The position numbers and the translations under genes were made by a program. Source: Nematostella vectensis (Eukaryota; Cnidaria; Anthozoa; Actiniaria; Edwardsiidae). From it: DNA of 64,000 bases. Numbering within the stretch: the stretch's first letter is position 1; every line of letters begins with the position of its first letter. The notes beneath the pieces are model-generated. The model searched no databases, had not been told where the DNA came from, and was given only the letters and a program-made list of their open reading frames with translations. The stretch covers positions 7,375,501 to 7,439,500 of the forward strand of contig NC_064035.1 in assembly GCF_932526225.1 (NCBI RefSeq), written 5' to 3'. This document shows positions 1 to 10,879 of the stretch, one piece after another.

Positions 1-30
1 GCTCTAGATTTTTTACGAAAGACGACTCAA

Positions 31-315
31 TGTATGGAGAGTGCACACTTAAAAACATGAGTATGGAGAGTGCACACTTAAAAACATGAGTATGGAGAGT
101 GCACACTTAATAACATAAGTATGGAGAGTGCACACTTAATAACATGAGTATGGAGAGTGCACACTTAATAACATGAGTATGGAGAGTGCACACTTAATAA
201 CATGAGTATGGAGAGTGCACACTTAAAAACATGAGTATGGAGAGTGCACACTTAATAACATGAGTATGGAGAGTGCACACTTAATAACATGAGTATGGAG
301 AGTGCACATTTAAAA
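31..315. repeat. 29-bp minisatellite at left edge
   Basis: About nine and a half tandem copies of a 29-bp unit containing GTATGGAGAGTGCACACTTA followed by A/T-rich sequence and CATGA. Copies differ mainly at one position pair (AAAAACATG versus AATAACATG). It lies downstream of the last VPS41 exon seen here, so it is probably in a VPS41 intron. Confidence 0.9.
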
Positions 316-1019
316 ATTGGATTTGTATTAACACGCAGTAATGTAGTAGCACTTAAAAATTAAACAATACTTTTTGCACTTATTTAAGAATGACGCACAA
401 TTGAGTGTTAGCTATTTGACGATATTGCCAAAAATCAGTTCAATATGTGGTGATACAGTCTCTGTGAAGGTTAGAAAAAAATCTGTGGAAGGGGATAAAA
501 AGCTAGATGAATATTTAGAATTTCGACCCTAAAAATTGACAGCAAAGTTCAGCCAGTTCGAAAAGCATTCATGTTAGCCTTTATTATCCGCGTTTTTGCA
601 AATATAACCGCCAATTGTGTAAAATAACACATACCAAATTTGGTTTGGCTATGTTCAATAAAAAGAAAGTTGTAACATTTTGAATAACAAAACCTTTTAG
701 ACATTTTTTCCGCACAATATTTTAACAACCAACCATTGAATTTAGAGATATTTGCCAATGATAAAATTCGGTACTTTAGACAACTTCTATAATGGACTAG
801 ACTACATAGAAGCATTGTGTTTTCCTGGTGGTGGGGGTTGTCAATTTCACGCCACAAAGCGGTATGGAAATCGAGAGCGTGTTGGAAATACACACATCAG
901 TCAGGGGGAAGCAAAGTCGAGGGTCAAGCGTGAGCTGTTGTTTACAATACAACACCATATGACATCGCGAAAATTAGGTGTCAAAAGGTAAAATGAGAAA
1001 GAGTAGCGCAAAAGTATTG
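316..1019. other. No gene seen, probable VPS41 intron
   Basis: AT-rich sequence with short, unconserved open frames on both strands. I found no exon that continues VPS41 (the next conserved block after the DYHL motif is absent) and no RNA gene. Confidence 0.5.
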
Positions 1020-2165
1020 TCAATTGGATGAGTTGTATACCTAGATGGTATTTGGTACAAGTTGTATATCTAGGTGGTATTTGGTACAAGTTGTATACCT
1101 ATGGTATTTGGAACAAGTTGTATACCTAGATGGTATTTGGTACAAGTTGTATATGTTGTGGTTTGAAATGCTTCTTGGTTTGAAATTGTTAAAACCAGTT
1201 TGAAAAAATTCAAACCAAGAAGCATTTCAAACCACAACAAATGTGGCATGGTTTGAATTTTTTTCAAACTGGTTTTAACAATTTCAAACCAAGAAGCATT
1301 TCAAACCACAACATATATCTAAATGGTATTTGGTACAAGTTGTATATCTAGATGGTATTCGGTACAAGTTGTATACCTAGATGGTATTTGGTACAAGTTA
1401 TATACCTAGATGGTATTTGGTACAAGTTGTATATCTAGATGGTATTTGGTACAAGTTGTATACCTAGATGGTATTTGGTACAAGTTGTATATCTAGATGG
1501 TATTTGGTACAAGTTGTATACCTAGATGGTATTTGGTACAAGTTGTATACCTAGATGGTATTGGGTACAAGTTGTATATCTAGGTGGTATTTGGTACAAG
1601 TTGTATATCTAGGTGGTATTTGGTACAAGTTGTATACCTAGATGGTATTTGGTACAAGTTGTATACCTAGATGGTATTTGGTACGAGTTGTATACCTAGA
1701 TGGTATTTGGTACGAGTTGTATACCTACTAGATGGTATTTGGTACAAGTTGTATATCTAGGTGGTATTTGGTACAAGTTGTATACCTAGATGGTATTTGG
1801 TACAAGTTGTATATCTAGGTGGTATTTGGTACAAGTTGTATATCTAGGTGGTATTTGGTACAAGTTGTATATCTAGGTTGTATTTGGTACAAGTTGTATA
1901 CCTACTAGATGGTATTTGGTACAAGTTGTATATCTAGATGGTATTTGGTACAAGTTGTATGAATGGTATTTGGTACAAGTTGTATATCTAGATGGTATTT
2001 TGTACAAGTTGTATACCTAGATGGTATTTGGTACAAGTTGTATATCTAGGTGGTATTTGGTACAAGTTTTATATCTATGTGGTATTTGGTACAAGTTGTA
2101 TATCTAGGTGGTATTTGGTACAAGTTGTATACCTAGATGGTATTTGGTACAAGTTGTATACATAC
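1020..2165 (-). repeat. 29-bp minisatellite made of VPS41 5' splice-site copies
   Basis: About 33 tandem 29-bp units. Read on the minus strand, each contains TACCATCTAG followed by (G/A)TATACAACTTGTACCAAA. The array begins exactly at the 5' splice site of VPS41 exon 13, whose last ten coding bases are TACCATCTAG and whose intron starts GTATGTATACAACTTG. Each unit therefore carries the exon tail plus the donor region. About half of the units keep CTAG|GTATAC and the others have CTAG|ATATAC. The array is interrupted by a foldback insertion at 1155-1312. Confidence 0.9.
1155..1312. mobile_element. Foldback/MITE insertion inside the minisatellite
   Basis: A 158-bp near-perfect inverted repeat with arms of about 62 bp starting GTTGTGGTTTGAAATGCTTC and ending in its complement CCACAAC. 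The short loop repeats part of an arm. The array resumes on both sides, and ATAT is duplicated at the junctions, consistent with a short target-site duplication. There is no coding capacity. Confidence 0.75.
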
Positions 2166-5100
2166 CTAGATGGTAATCATCACAGCGGTAGTGCTGGTAT
2201 CCTCTTATGGAGAGGGCGTCCGCTGACATCTCTTCACTCTCGTTCAGACTTAGGCACTGAAGGAGGCGGAGCTGTGGCCGCTGCGCTGAGAGCTCACCCG
2301 CTTGCTGTTGAATAAAAAAAAAGCTGAACTTAAAAAAGATGCCCACAGAAGTTCAAAGCTTCCTTTGAGGAAACCCCTTTCTAAGGCCCCACTTACTGTT
2401 GATATGGGCTCCAAGTACATTATATAAAAAACATGATGACCAATAACATACAGTACACAGTAGTCTTTCATTTATGTTTCAATAGTGTCTGTTTCACAGG
2501 GGAAAAAGCTAGATTTTTGAAGCAAAAATGATCAAGAACTTGCACAATATGTCAGCTCTGCCATTGCATTGTGCATCTCTTGGTAACAAGGAGAAAAAAG
2601 ATCAAGTAGTACACAATTGATTTCTATAAACATTTTCAATCCTATCTGAGAACAAGACAGATAATAAATAGAGATTGCAGATGTTTAAAAGCAAAAAAAG
2701 GTTTTCAGTTTTTGACATTTTAATTATCCCTAGGCATTTCCCTTATACTTTAAAAATCCTTCTCCTACCCTTTTATCGCCAGCCTCAATATCTGTCATAT
2801 AGGAGAGTATGACCTAGAACAATGTTGAACATACAAAAACAGTAATTTAATACAACTTACTCTTATTAACATGATCAAATGTGCCACACGTGTGACTACT
2901 GACTTTACTTGTTTACTTTACACAGTTAACAGTTGTGAGTGTACAGGGGCAGCGGACGGGAAGGGGCAGCGGACGGGAAGGGGCAGCGGACAGGAAGGGG
3001 CAGAGGGAGGGACTTGCTCTCCACACCTCACATGTATCTGAATATGTATCAAAGGCTACATATATAAATCGATTTCTTAAAAAAGGTGATAATCCACTGT
3101 GATCAGTCTATATTTATTAAATAATACTTTATGTCAAACCGAGGTACCCCCTCCCCACCCCCCCCCCCCAAAAAAAAAAAAAAACACCATCCCTTCAGCC
3201 CCACATTTGAGGACACTCTGATGCCCCTGCTTTAAGTCAGTGTGTGAGCACTGTCACTGACCAGGTTCTCTTTCTATGACAAAGTCTGTAAGTCCTTTTC
3301 ACCTCACAACAGATACACAGCACACATAAAAAAGCAGTGTCATGGTGTTACGTACAATCTCTTTGCCAAGTGAGGCTATTCCACTGATGTAGTACTCAGT
3401 CTTGTACTTGCCAACTAGACACAGACACAATCATTTTATTGTCAGTACCCTCCTTGGCTATAATTTTAATTTTTATTATATATTACTTGAGTTTTCTGCA
3501 ACATACATACCAATTTCTACATATCGTGAAGGAAGATCCCTCACTTCATGGTCCCGAGTTTTGACAACACAAATCTGTAAAAATAAAAATTGCACTTATT
3601 CAATTACTATTCAACTGGATATAGCTTTAGCTGTTCCGAAGTATTTATGTATCTGTCTGTTTTTTGTTAAATCATCAGCCTTAAGGCTAATTTAGACAGC
3701 AGGACGCCACATGGCGGATGAGTAGGCGGTTGAGATTGTTAGAAGGGGGTGGAAGTTGTTAGTTCAAATAAACATTAATTGCCTTTCTGGTAGTAGCTGG
3801 CACTCAGATAATAGTAGCTGATTGCTCTGGCAGCCATCATGCCTAAATGTATTATCATCCTGAAGATAACCCACTATGACTTTTCCATTTAACATGAGAT
3901 CTCAAAAATTGTATTCGACTTTCTCCTTTCTTGCATTGTTGCCATTTTTGTTGACATGTTTTAAGAATCCTACAACTTTTTTCTATAACAGCAGACATTG
4001 TAGTGAAGTTGTAGGCTTGATTAACACTCTGCAACAGGAGTTGTGAAAGTGTCATGGGCAAGTCAAATATGTACAACTAAATCATGCTGTCTAAATCAGC
4101 CTTTACCGTGATATTGTCTGCCCATCCAATTACCAAGGTCACATCATCTTTCCACCATAAGTTGCCACGATAAAGTTGGGGGCGAGGACTGCAAAAAAAG
4201 TTACTTTGAGGGAAATCACTGTATTGAGAACTTTAAAAAAAGGTCCTTTATTATTGGTTTAGAACAACACTGTTCATACGTTTGTATGTGTTTATTGGAA
4301 AGGAGTTGAGAATGTTTACATTCATTACAAAAGTTATTGATTTAACAAATTTGTGGGGCCTATGTTTTGTGTTCCCAGACTAGTAGTAATGTACAGTATC
4401 TCTTTCTGTCTGCCATTCTATTTTGCACAGTATCTATATGACTCTTTGCAGCACCCATACTAGTAGCTAGGGTACCCCTGAGGGTACTGTATGCTTTACC
4501 CATACTCTCTTATAGTACTGACAGTACATTCCTTGGCCATCCATATGACTCCATGTGACACCCCTGCCCTCTACTGTACCCATGAGGATAATGAATTCCC
4601 ATACTAGTAGTTGTATTATTCAGTGACAGTACCTTCCTTGGTCTCGCTTGATGTAAGTGATAACTTTTTTGGAACTTGTGTCAAACACTCTCACTCCCTA
4701 TAATAACAAAACAGCACCATAATTTATGTTCAAACCTTATAAGAATAATCATAACCAGGAACATTAAAGTACAAATGATTGTGCAAGCTACATGTATCAC
4801 GAAAAAAACATGTCCCTACAAAAGCCACTGTGTAATACTGTGTACCTGATTATAATAAAGAGCTAATAATGTTAGCTCAAGACTAAACTATTCCATGTCA
4901 GCTGAACCTCCACATGTGACCTCTCGTTAAAAAAAAATGACCTTAGAGTTTTCTGTTATCCGCTAAACTTGCGCCTGATACGCAAAATGCTTGTGGCTCA
5001 TAAATGGAAAGCTAGCATCTGCGTCACGGAATGCTCCCAAAACACTAGCAGAAAGCTCATGTCTGCGTCGCGGGTTAGCTCCCGGAAAATAACAGCTCTA

Positions 5101-8100
5101 GGTTGGTTAATGTGTGAGTCGTCAAATAGATTGGACAGCCCCCAGGGACTTTGAATGTTATATAGAGCATGATTAAAGCCACATTGCCACCAGTTTACTT
5201 CCGGTCAATTACATAACAATATCCAATGATTTTAAAAGGAAAACGCGAAGAATATTTCAAAATATTGAAAGAAGTGTGTTTATTGGAAGTTTCTTTGAGA
5301 ATGTGATTGATAATTAAGAGCGGATGGCCTGTTTAATATCTTGGATGTTATTAGATTCTTTTGTCTTTTAACGGTTGAGGTCCCCGTTGGACCTTCAGAA
5401 GTAAACTGGTGACAATGCGGCTTTAAACCTTAATGGTGATTTTGGTATGTTGGGAACTCACCACATCATTTGACCAGGCTATGAAAGTAGCACGCCACTT
5501 GATGGTCCTGATGGCCCCTTCTCCTTCGTGAAGAACAGTGGTCTTGTTCCTGAACCACCCCCTTTCAGTCAATGTCAGCTAGGGGGGAAATAAATAAATA
5601 GATGCCATTAAAACCAACACAACACAACACAACCCATCCCAACACAACACAATACAATGCAATACAATACAATTTTACAGTATTATGTCTTTCACAGAAA
5701 TAGATTTACAGAATTATAAGAATTAAAACAAACAGACAGGCATACTGCCACCTAGAAATAACTAAGAAGCTAATCTAGCTAGGTGGCAGAATACAGGAAA
5801 AGTGCACAATTGAAGAAGCCATATACAAAAACAGACGACAGACTTTCATAGAAAAAAGAACAAAATAGACATGAAAAGGACAAAACACAGACAAAAATAA
5901 ATAGATAAATACAATAAATACTGTGATCATAACGAGATTGGAGGAAGCTATAGATAATTGTTTAGTAAGATGACATGATTTTTTGAGCATTTCTTTTAAA
6001 ACAATAAATATTTAGACCCTAAAAGAGATTCGTCAATGCTGTTCCAAATGACAGCTCCCTTGTAATTTGTCCTAGCGGAAAGAAATGCAATAAGATGTTT
6101 TGGATGCCAGTCTGGTTTTATATTTGTGCCTTTTTGAAACAGGAGGAACATAAAAATGCCAATTGAAAGTTGAGAAATATCAACAAAGACAAGGTGATCA
6201 ATCTAACAGCTTTTTTCTGCAAAAGGATAATAGGCTTCAGAGTTTCATACAGTAAGTACAGCCCCATGCTGTAATACCATATGTCAGAAAAGGATAAACT
6301 AGAGAATAATATAGTTGGATTAGAGTAGTACGTGGAACATAATGGCAGAGCCAGAACAGAGTGACAGTGACCTATGCTTCTGGGGATTTTTTTTACTTGA
6401 CTGGTACTGTAGATGTGTTGGATGTGTTCCTTCCAACATAAAATAAAATCAACGATTACTCCAAGATACTTGGTGTTATCCTTTTGCTTAATTGTTTTTT
6501 TTATAAATTTTTAGAGAAATTGTAATATTAAATTTTTTATGTGGATGAAACTAACAAAATTAGTTTTATCTACATTCTAGGAAAATTTGTTCGCACAAAG
6601 CCAAGAGTTAATATCTATCAGCCCACTATTGACCCTTGCCTCAAGGGCCAATAATGATGAATCGGCAAGGAAAATATTCGAGTCATCAGCAAAATGGTGA
6701 AAATCAAATACAGTAGGAATAGAAGAGGACCTAACACATAACCTGAGGTATGCCACAGGTAATTTGCATAGATTAAGATAAAGTGCTACCAATGGAAACA
6801 AATTGGAGCCTATTTGATAAATATGAAGTGAAAACCAAATATTAGCTAGTGACAGAAAGATGTGTACCTCTACAAAAAATAATGGTACCTCTGCTATAGA
6901 TCAAGAATTTACATATTTAAGTTAATCAGAAGATTATATTGTCTTGCAAAGGTACAAAGGCTACAGAGGTAGTGCTACAAAGGACGTGATGGGTTCGATT
7001 ATTGGCTACAGTTCTTTTTCAGAGAAACACCAGACAACTTTCAGAGTTTACCTAGCCTGAGTGTCAGGCCCTTTTATCATTCCCTATGAAGTATATACAG
7101 GGAAGCGATAAAAAGAGGGCATGATACAAATACTGTAAAATTTTCATGTTTGGGTCGCAAATTGGGACCACTGGGATTGGCTAGAAACAATGCACATAAA
7201 AAAGCGTGCTCTGATTGGCCCTATCGGCATGTACAAATGTACATGTACCTAAATGTACGGAAGGGAATGTACCGAAGGGAATGTACCGAAGAAATGTACC
7301 GAAGGAAAGCATGAAATAACTTGAAAAGGGTTTATTTTTGGGGCGAAAATATCTTACGCGAATTTTCATTGGCTCCTAGGCACCAGCCAATAAAAAAAGG
7401 TATTTTATTATTAGTCCTAGGCCTTAGTCCTGGGTTTAGCAAAGAATGCCTAGTCATTTTATTTGTGAAATTCAGTTCAAAATATCGCACTCTTACGAAG
7501 AATATCTGTCTTTTTTTTACAAGAAATAGAGGTAAGAACCCTAAAAGAACACATTGGCTGTGTACTTAAAATGTTTTGTCTTTCAAAATTTAGCTAAATT
7601 ATGCAGGATTGCGCAAAAATTTGTGGATTACGCGGAGAAAGCCAAAATACGCGCTTCCGCACAAGCGCGCATTTCCAGAAGCCCTGTCAAAATCTTAGAT
7701 AGACCAGGAACCAGGCGCCGAATATTCAAGAAATTTGTCTTTGAGAGCGAAGAATTCTTGGGATTGTTTGTAGTACATCCCGCGAGTAAATTGAGTGAGC
7801 TTAGCAATAAATTGGTGTAGCAGAGGTTTGTCTATGTAGACGAAAAACCCTGTTAAGTAAATTGGTAATGTTAATATAATGTAGTAATTTGGTGATCTGA
7901 TCTGTGGATCTGCAGTTACGTAAACTGTAAATCTTTTGCGCCGTGAACTATCTTTGCGTTTTCCTATCAGTTTATTCAAGTTACCTCACCGGGGTTCGTC
8001 GTTACTTGAGTTACTACCCTTGCATATAACACCACTGTAATTTTGCTTTACATGAATACTGTTTATAATTTGATTTGGTCATTTGATTGTGCTACCACGT

Positions 8101-10618
8101 GAGTCATTTATGTGGGACAATTTGACAGCCAATGTATTTTGACAGCAGCCTGAAAAGGGACGGCAGGCGTTGCGTCTAGTATTTGTGTCAGGCGTAGTTT
8201 TATTTTTCCTCTCCGACTTTTGAAAAATGAAATCGCCTAATACTCAGGCTAGAGTTTACCTTGCTCCCTCCTGTAACATACAACTTTGTGGTCTTGGTGG
8301 AGAATTCTGGATCTAGAGCAATTGATTTGATGGGACTGTCAAAGGTTGCTTGCACATTGTTCTCAGAGCTGTAAAGACCATTGATGACAACCTAAGGGAA
8401 AACCAATTAACAGGTTTGTTTCCTGGAAAGCAATTCAATTTGTTATCATTACCTTTCACTTCCTGAATAAATTCATAATCTTATATGACTTAGTAAATGC
8501 AAAGAACAAACAATACCATATCATACACAACAACACAGAATTATGTGAGATCTCTACTCCCCCCACACTCCTCTCCTATTCACAATCAGAGCTAAGGCAA
8601 AAACTAACAAACAATACTGATGGCGGAACACTACTGATGTTGAAACCAGAAATCAAACCCGGGACCTGGTGGTGAGTCACACAAGGATAACAGAGAGACA
8701 CTGCCAACTGCCACCGCCATGCCATTCCTTACTAGTAAAGGTACCCTGTGTAACACCTACCCTGCCATCATCTGAGCAGCTTGCTATATAATCCCCCTTC
8801 TCATCAATACTAATCTGGTTCACTGCAGTGGTGTGCTGCAAAAAGAGAAAATATTAAATTTCTCAATAAAATAGAAAATCTGTGCTTAAGAGGTGATTTG
8901 TAAAAAATACCACTAAAATGTAAAATAAGCATAGATAGATGACTCACTGATGGGAACTCCTTGCTTCTTATACTGTTTCCCAAGTGGTCCATAACATGAA
9001 CTACGCCGTAGTGTGTTCCAAGAGCAAGAAACTGGAAAAAAACAGCATACACATTTATTCTACTCTACCTAAAGTTGAGGTGCAAACTACTGGATAGTGT
9101 GTGATGCATTGTGTGTTCACCCATTAACGCAGCGCAGTGATTGGCTGAGTTTGACATATATACTACCAATCCTCTGAACATGTTCTTGTTTACTGTGGAT
9201 CAAGCCTTATTGTTAAGATTTTGATTGCTGGCACCTTGTTGACATTAAAGCACACACAGGTATTAAGGGGGTTGATACTGGAAAATAGGGGGTTTTACCA
9301 CTAGCTCTCATTTATATGCAAACCTAGGCATTCACACATTGCCTGTGATTTGAAGGGCCGGCTTGCAGGCTAATTATGGAAATAAATAAAATGACTATTA
9401 TCTGGAAGCATGATGGAGAGAGCAGATGTGTGCTCTTTTCCCTAAGCCACCAAAAAATGGGTTATTTCTTAAAGAAGGACAGTAAAATACTATTCTTTTT
9501 CCATATGGTATCAATGACTGCATCAAATCCTGGACACGCCCAAAAAGCTAAGCTAAGAGACAATTCTAAGTAACTTTTACAACTGCACAGGTGGGCTACC
9601 TGTAGTAGGGCTGAAAAGAAGGTCATCATATGCATTCAAGACAAATTGTTATGTTACAATACATTACTAAAGTTCGGATGTACAGTAGACAAGACATTTT
9701 AGTAAAATGTTGATTTGCCTTAGAATGGACAGCCATGCAACTGGCACACTCATCTTTCCTGAGTATCTCATTGACAGCATTTCCAAGTCTTTCATATTTC
9801 AGTTTAGGCTCCTCCTCTTCTTCTTCCTCGTCACCCTCAGAGTCGTCATCTTCATTCTCATCCGTCTAGGAGAGAGCATGGTTATACTACCAACTGGGAA
9901 CCCACTTACTTACAAGAATGCAGCTATTTATCTTGTGGCCAAAAATTGAGTAAATACATGAGACATTATTCATATTAGCACTAATGAAGAAAACAAAAAC
10001 AAAATTATGCTATAACATAGCTGTCAAATCTCCTGCATTAGGCAGGAGTCTCAAGATTTTTAACCTTTTCTCAAGCCTAATTTTTTTATATCCATACATT
10101 TACTGTATCCATACATTTCCATATCCATACATTTACTGTATTTCCATGCATTAGCTATCTTGGTACTTCTGATACATTCACTCTATTTTCTCAAGATTTC
10201 TCCTAAAGCAAGGTTGACAGATATGCTATTAAGTTATTTTTGGCCCCTTTCTTTCACTTTAAATTTTCAATGTTTTGATTACCCCTCTGTGTTTGGGAGT
10301 GTATCAACCAGTGGCAAGATAAACGCTGAGTAGGAGTCTAGTCAAGACACTCTGCTGGGGTATTAACGCACGCGAAATTGAACAAATGTGACGAGGTGTC
10401 CACAATCTTTTTGCCTTCTCAAAAACTGGTACACTTTTACATTTGGCTATCATCAAGATTAAAACTTCAAGAAAGCAATCGCGGTAACTTCCACTGCACT
10501 AATACATACCTTTCTGCTATCTGCGTCATTCTGCGTAATAAAATAACAAAGTTAAGTAATGTCCCACAAGCTTTTTATCAAAACAATTTTATTTTGTACG
10601 AACCTTCCCGTCCGCCAT
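2166..10618 (-). CDS. VPS41: VPS41, HOPS/AP-3 vesicle-trafficking subunit (N-terminal part, 13 exons)
   Basis: VPS41 is a subunit of the HOPS tethering complex that acts in late endosome/lysosome fusion and in AP-3 or regulated secretory traffic. Exons (minus): 10604-10618, 10510-10530, 9719-9865, 8948-9031, 8761-8835, 8260-8391, 5462-5578, 4633-4697, 4107-4188, 3511-3574, 3356-3414, 2769-2813, 2166-2304. Phases agree throughout and give 348 codons plus 1 nt. The start is MADGK with a 21-nt second exon. The protein begins with an acidic stretch, then EEPKLKYERL, FLALGTHYG, LHEGEGAIRTIKWR, WWKDDVTLVIGWAD, RDLPSRYVEI and CDDYHL, in the order of animal VPS41; this is the N-terminal WD40-type propeller. 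The clathrin-repeat and RING parts lie beyond the left edge. Intron 3 has a GC donor. Introns carry an RT remnant, MITEs and a transposon. Confidence 0.95.
2946..2999. repeat. Short 18-bp tandem repeat
   Basis: Three copies of GGGGCAGCGGACGGGAAG (one with GGACAGG), GC-rich, inside the VPS41 intron between exons 11 and 12. Confidence 0.85.
5173..5426. mobile_element. TTAA-flanked MITE, copy 1
   Basis: A 254-bp non-coding element bounded by TTAA on both sides. The terminal inverted repeats read AGCCACATTGCCACCAGTTT at the left and the complement of AGCCGCATTGTCACCAGTTT at the right. A second copy lies at 19026-19261 and a right end at about 63640-63677. The TTAA target suggests a piggyBac-type mobiliser (inference). 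Confidence 0.8.
6030..6830 (-). mobile_element. Decayed non-LTR retrotransposon reverse transcriptase
   Basis: Minus-strand translation shows an RT core in broken frames: HFADDSNIF (the F/YADD catalytic box) near 6660-6700, YLGVIVDFILCWKEHI near 6420-6480, and YPFLTYGITAWGC near 6240-6300. The order and spacing match the RT thumb and connection of CR1/Jockey-type LINEs. Stops and frame changes show it is dead. It lies in the VPS41 intron between exons 6 and 7, antisense to nothing else recognised. Confidence 0.75.
7053..8251. mobile_element. 1.2-kb DNA transposon inserted at the VPS41 exon 6 splice donor
   Basis: Imperfect terminal inverted repeats (TAGCCTGAGTGTCAGGC at the left, the complement of TAGCCTGAGTATTAGGC at the right) are flanked by a perfect 9-bp duplication GAGTTTACC at 7044-7052 and 8252-8260. 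The right-hand copy is the VPS41 exon 6 junction read on the other strand (G|GTAAACTC). The interior has short open frames but nothing recognisable as a transposase, so it is probably non-autonomous. A 14-15-bp tandem repeat around AATGTACCGAAGG lies at about 7250-7305. A 9-bp duplication would suit a Mutator-like mobiliser (inference). Confidence 0.8.
8635..8720 (-). repeat. Possible tRNA-derived SINE fragment
   Basis: Minus-strand sequence contains GGTCCCGGGTTTGATTTC, which resembles a pol III B box in tRNA-derived SINEs. No clear A box or tail is seen. Confidence 0.3.
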
Positions 10619-10879
10619 TTTGGAAGGGCCCTCTCGCGCTGCATGATGGGGATTCATAGTCAGGTTCAAATTTCCACATCCATCCCAAACATTTCAGTGA
10701 GTCAAATATTTGAATTCTTTTATAAACGGAGAATATTTTTTCTTTATCGTTTACAATGAATTAATATATGCTATTCTGCTTCGCAATTTTCTGCGTGCGT
10801 GTTTTCTTTTATCGTTGGGTCTCCTTTGGCCAAAGGGACCCAGTCATAGGGGCACTGGTTTTTAAGAGAATAAAACAAG
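10619..10879. promoter_or_regulatory. Shared bidirectional promoter of VPS41 and PIGZ
   Basis: Only 261 bp separate the VPS41 ATG (10618, minus) from the PIGZ ATG (10880, plus). No canonical TATA box at a convincing distance was recognised for either gene. Both starts have ATGGCGG context (AAAATGGCGG and AAGATGGCGG). Confidence 0.6.

Noticed and set aside
1020-2165. Short open frames rich in Tyr/Cys/Thr across the array
   Set aside because: They are translations of the 29-bp repeat in several frames. Only the 2166-2304 part is coding (VPS41 exon 13).
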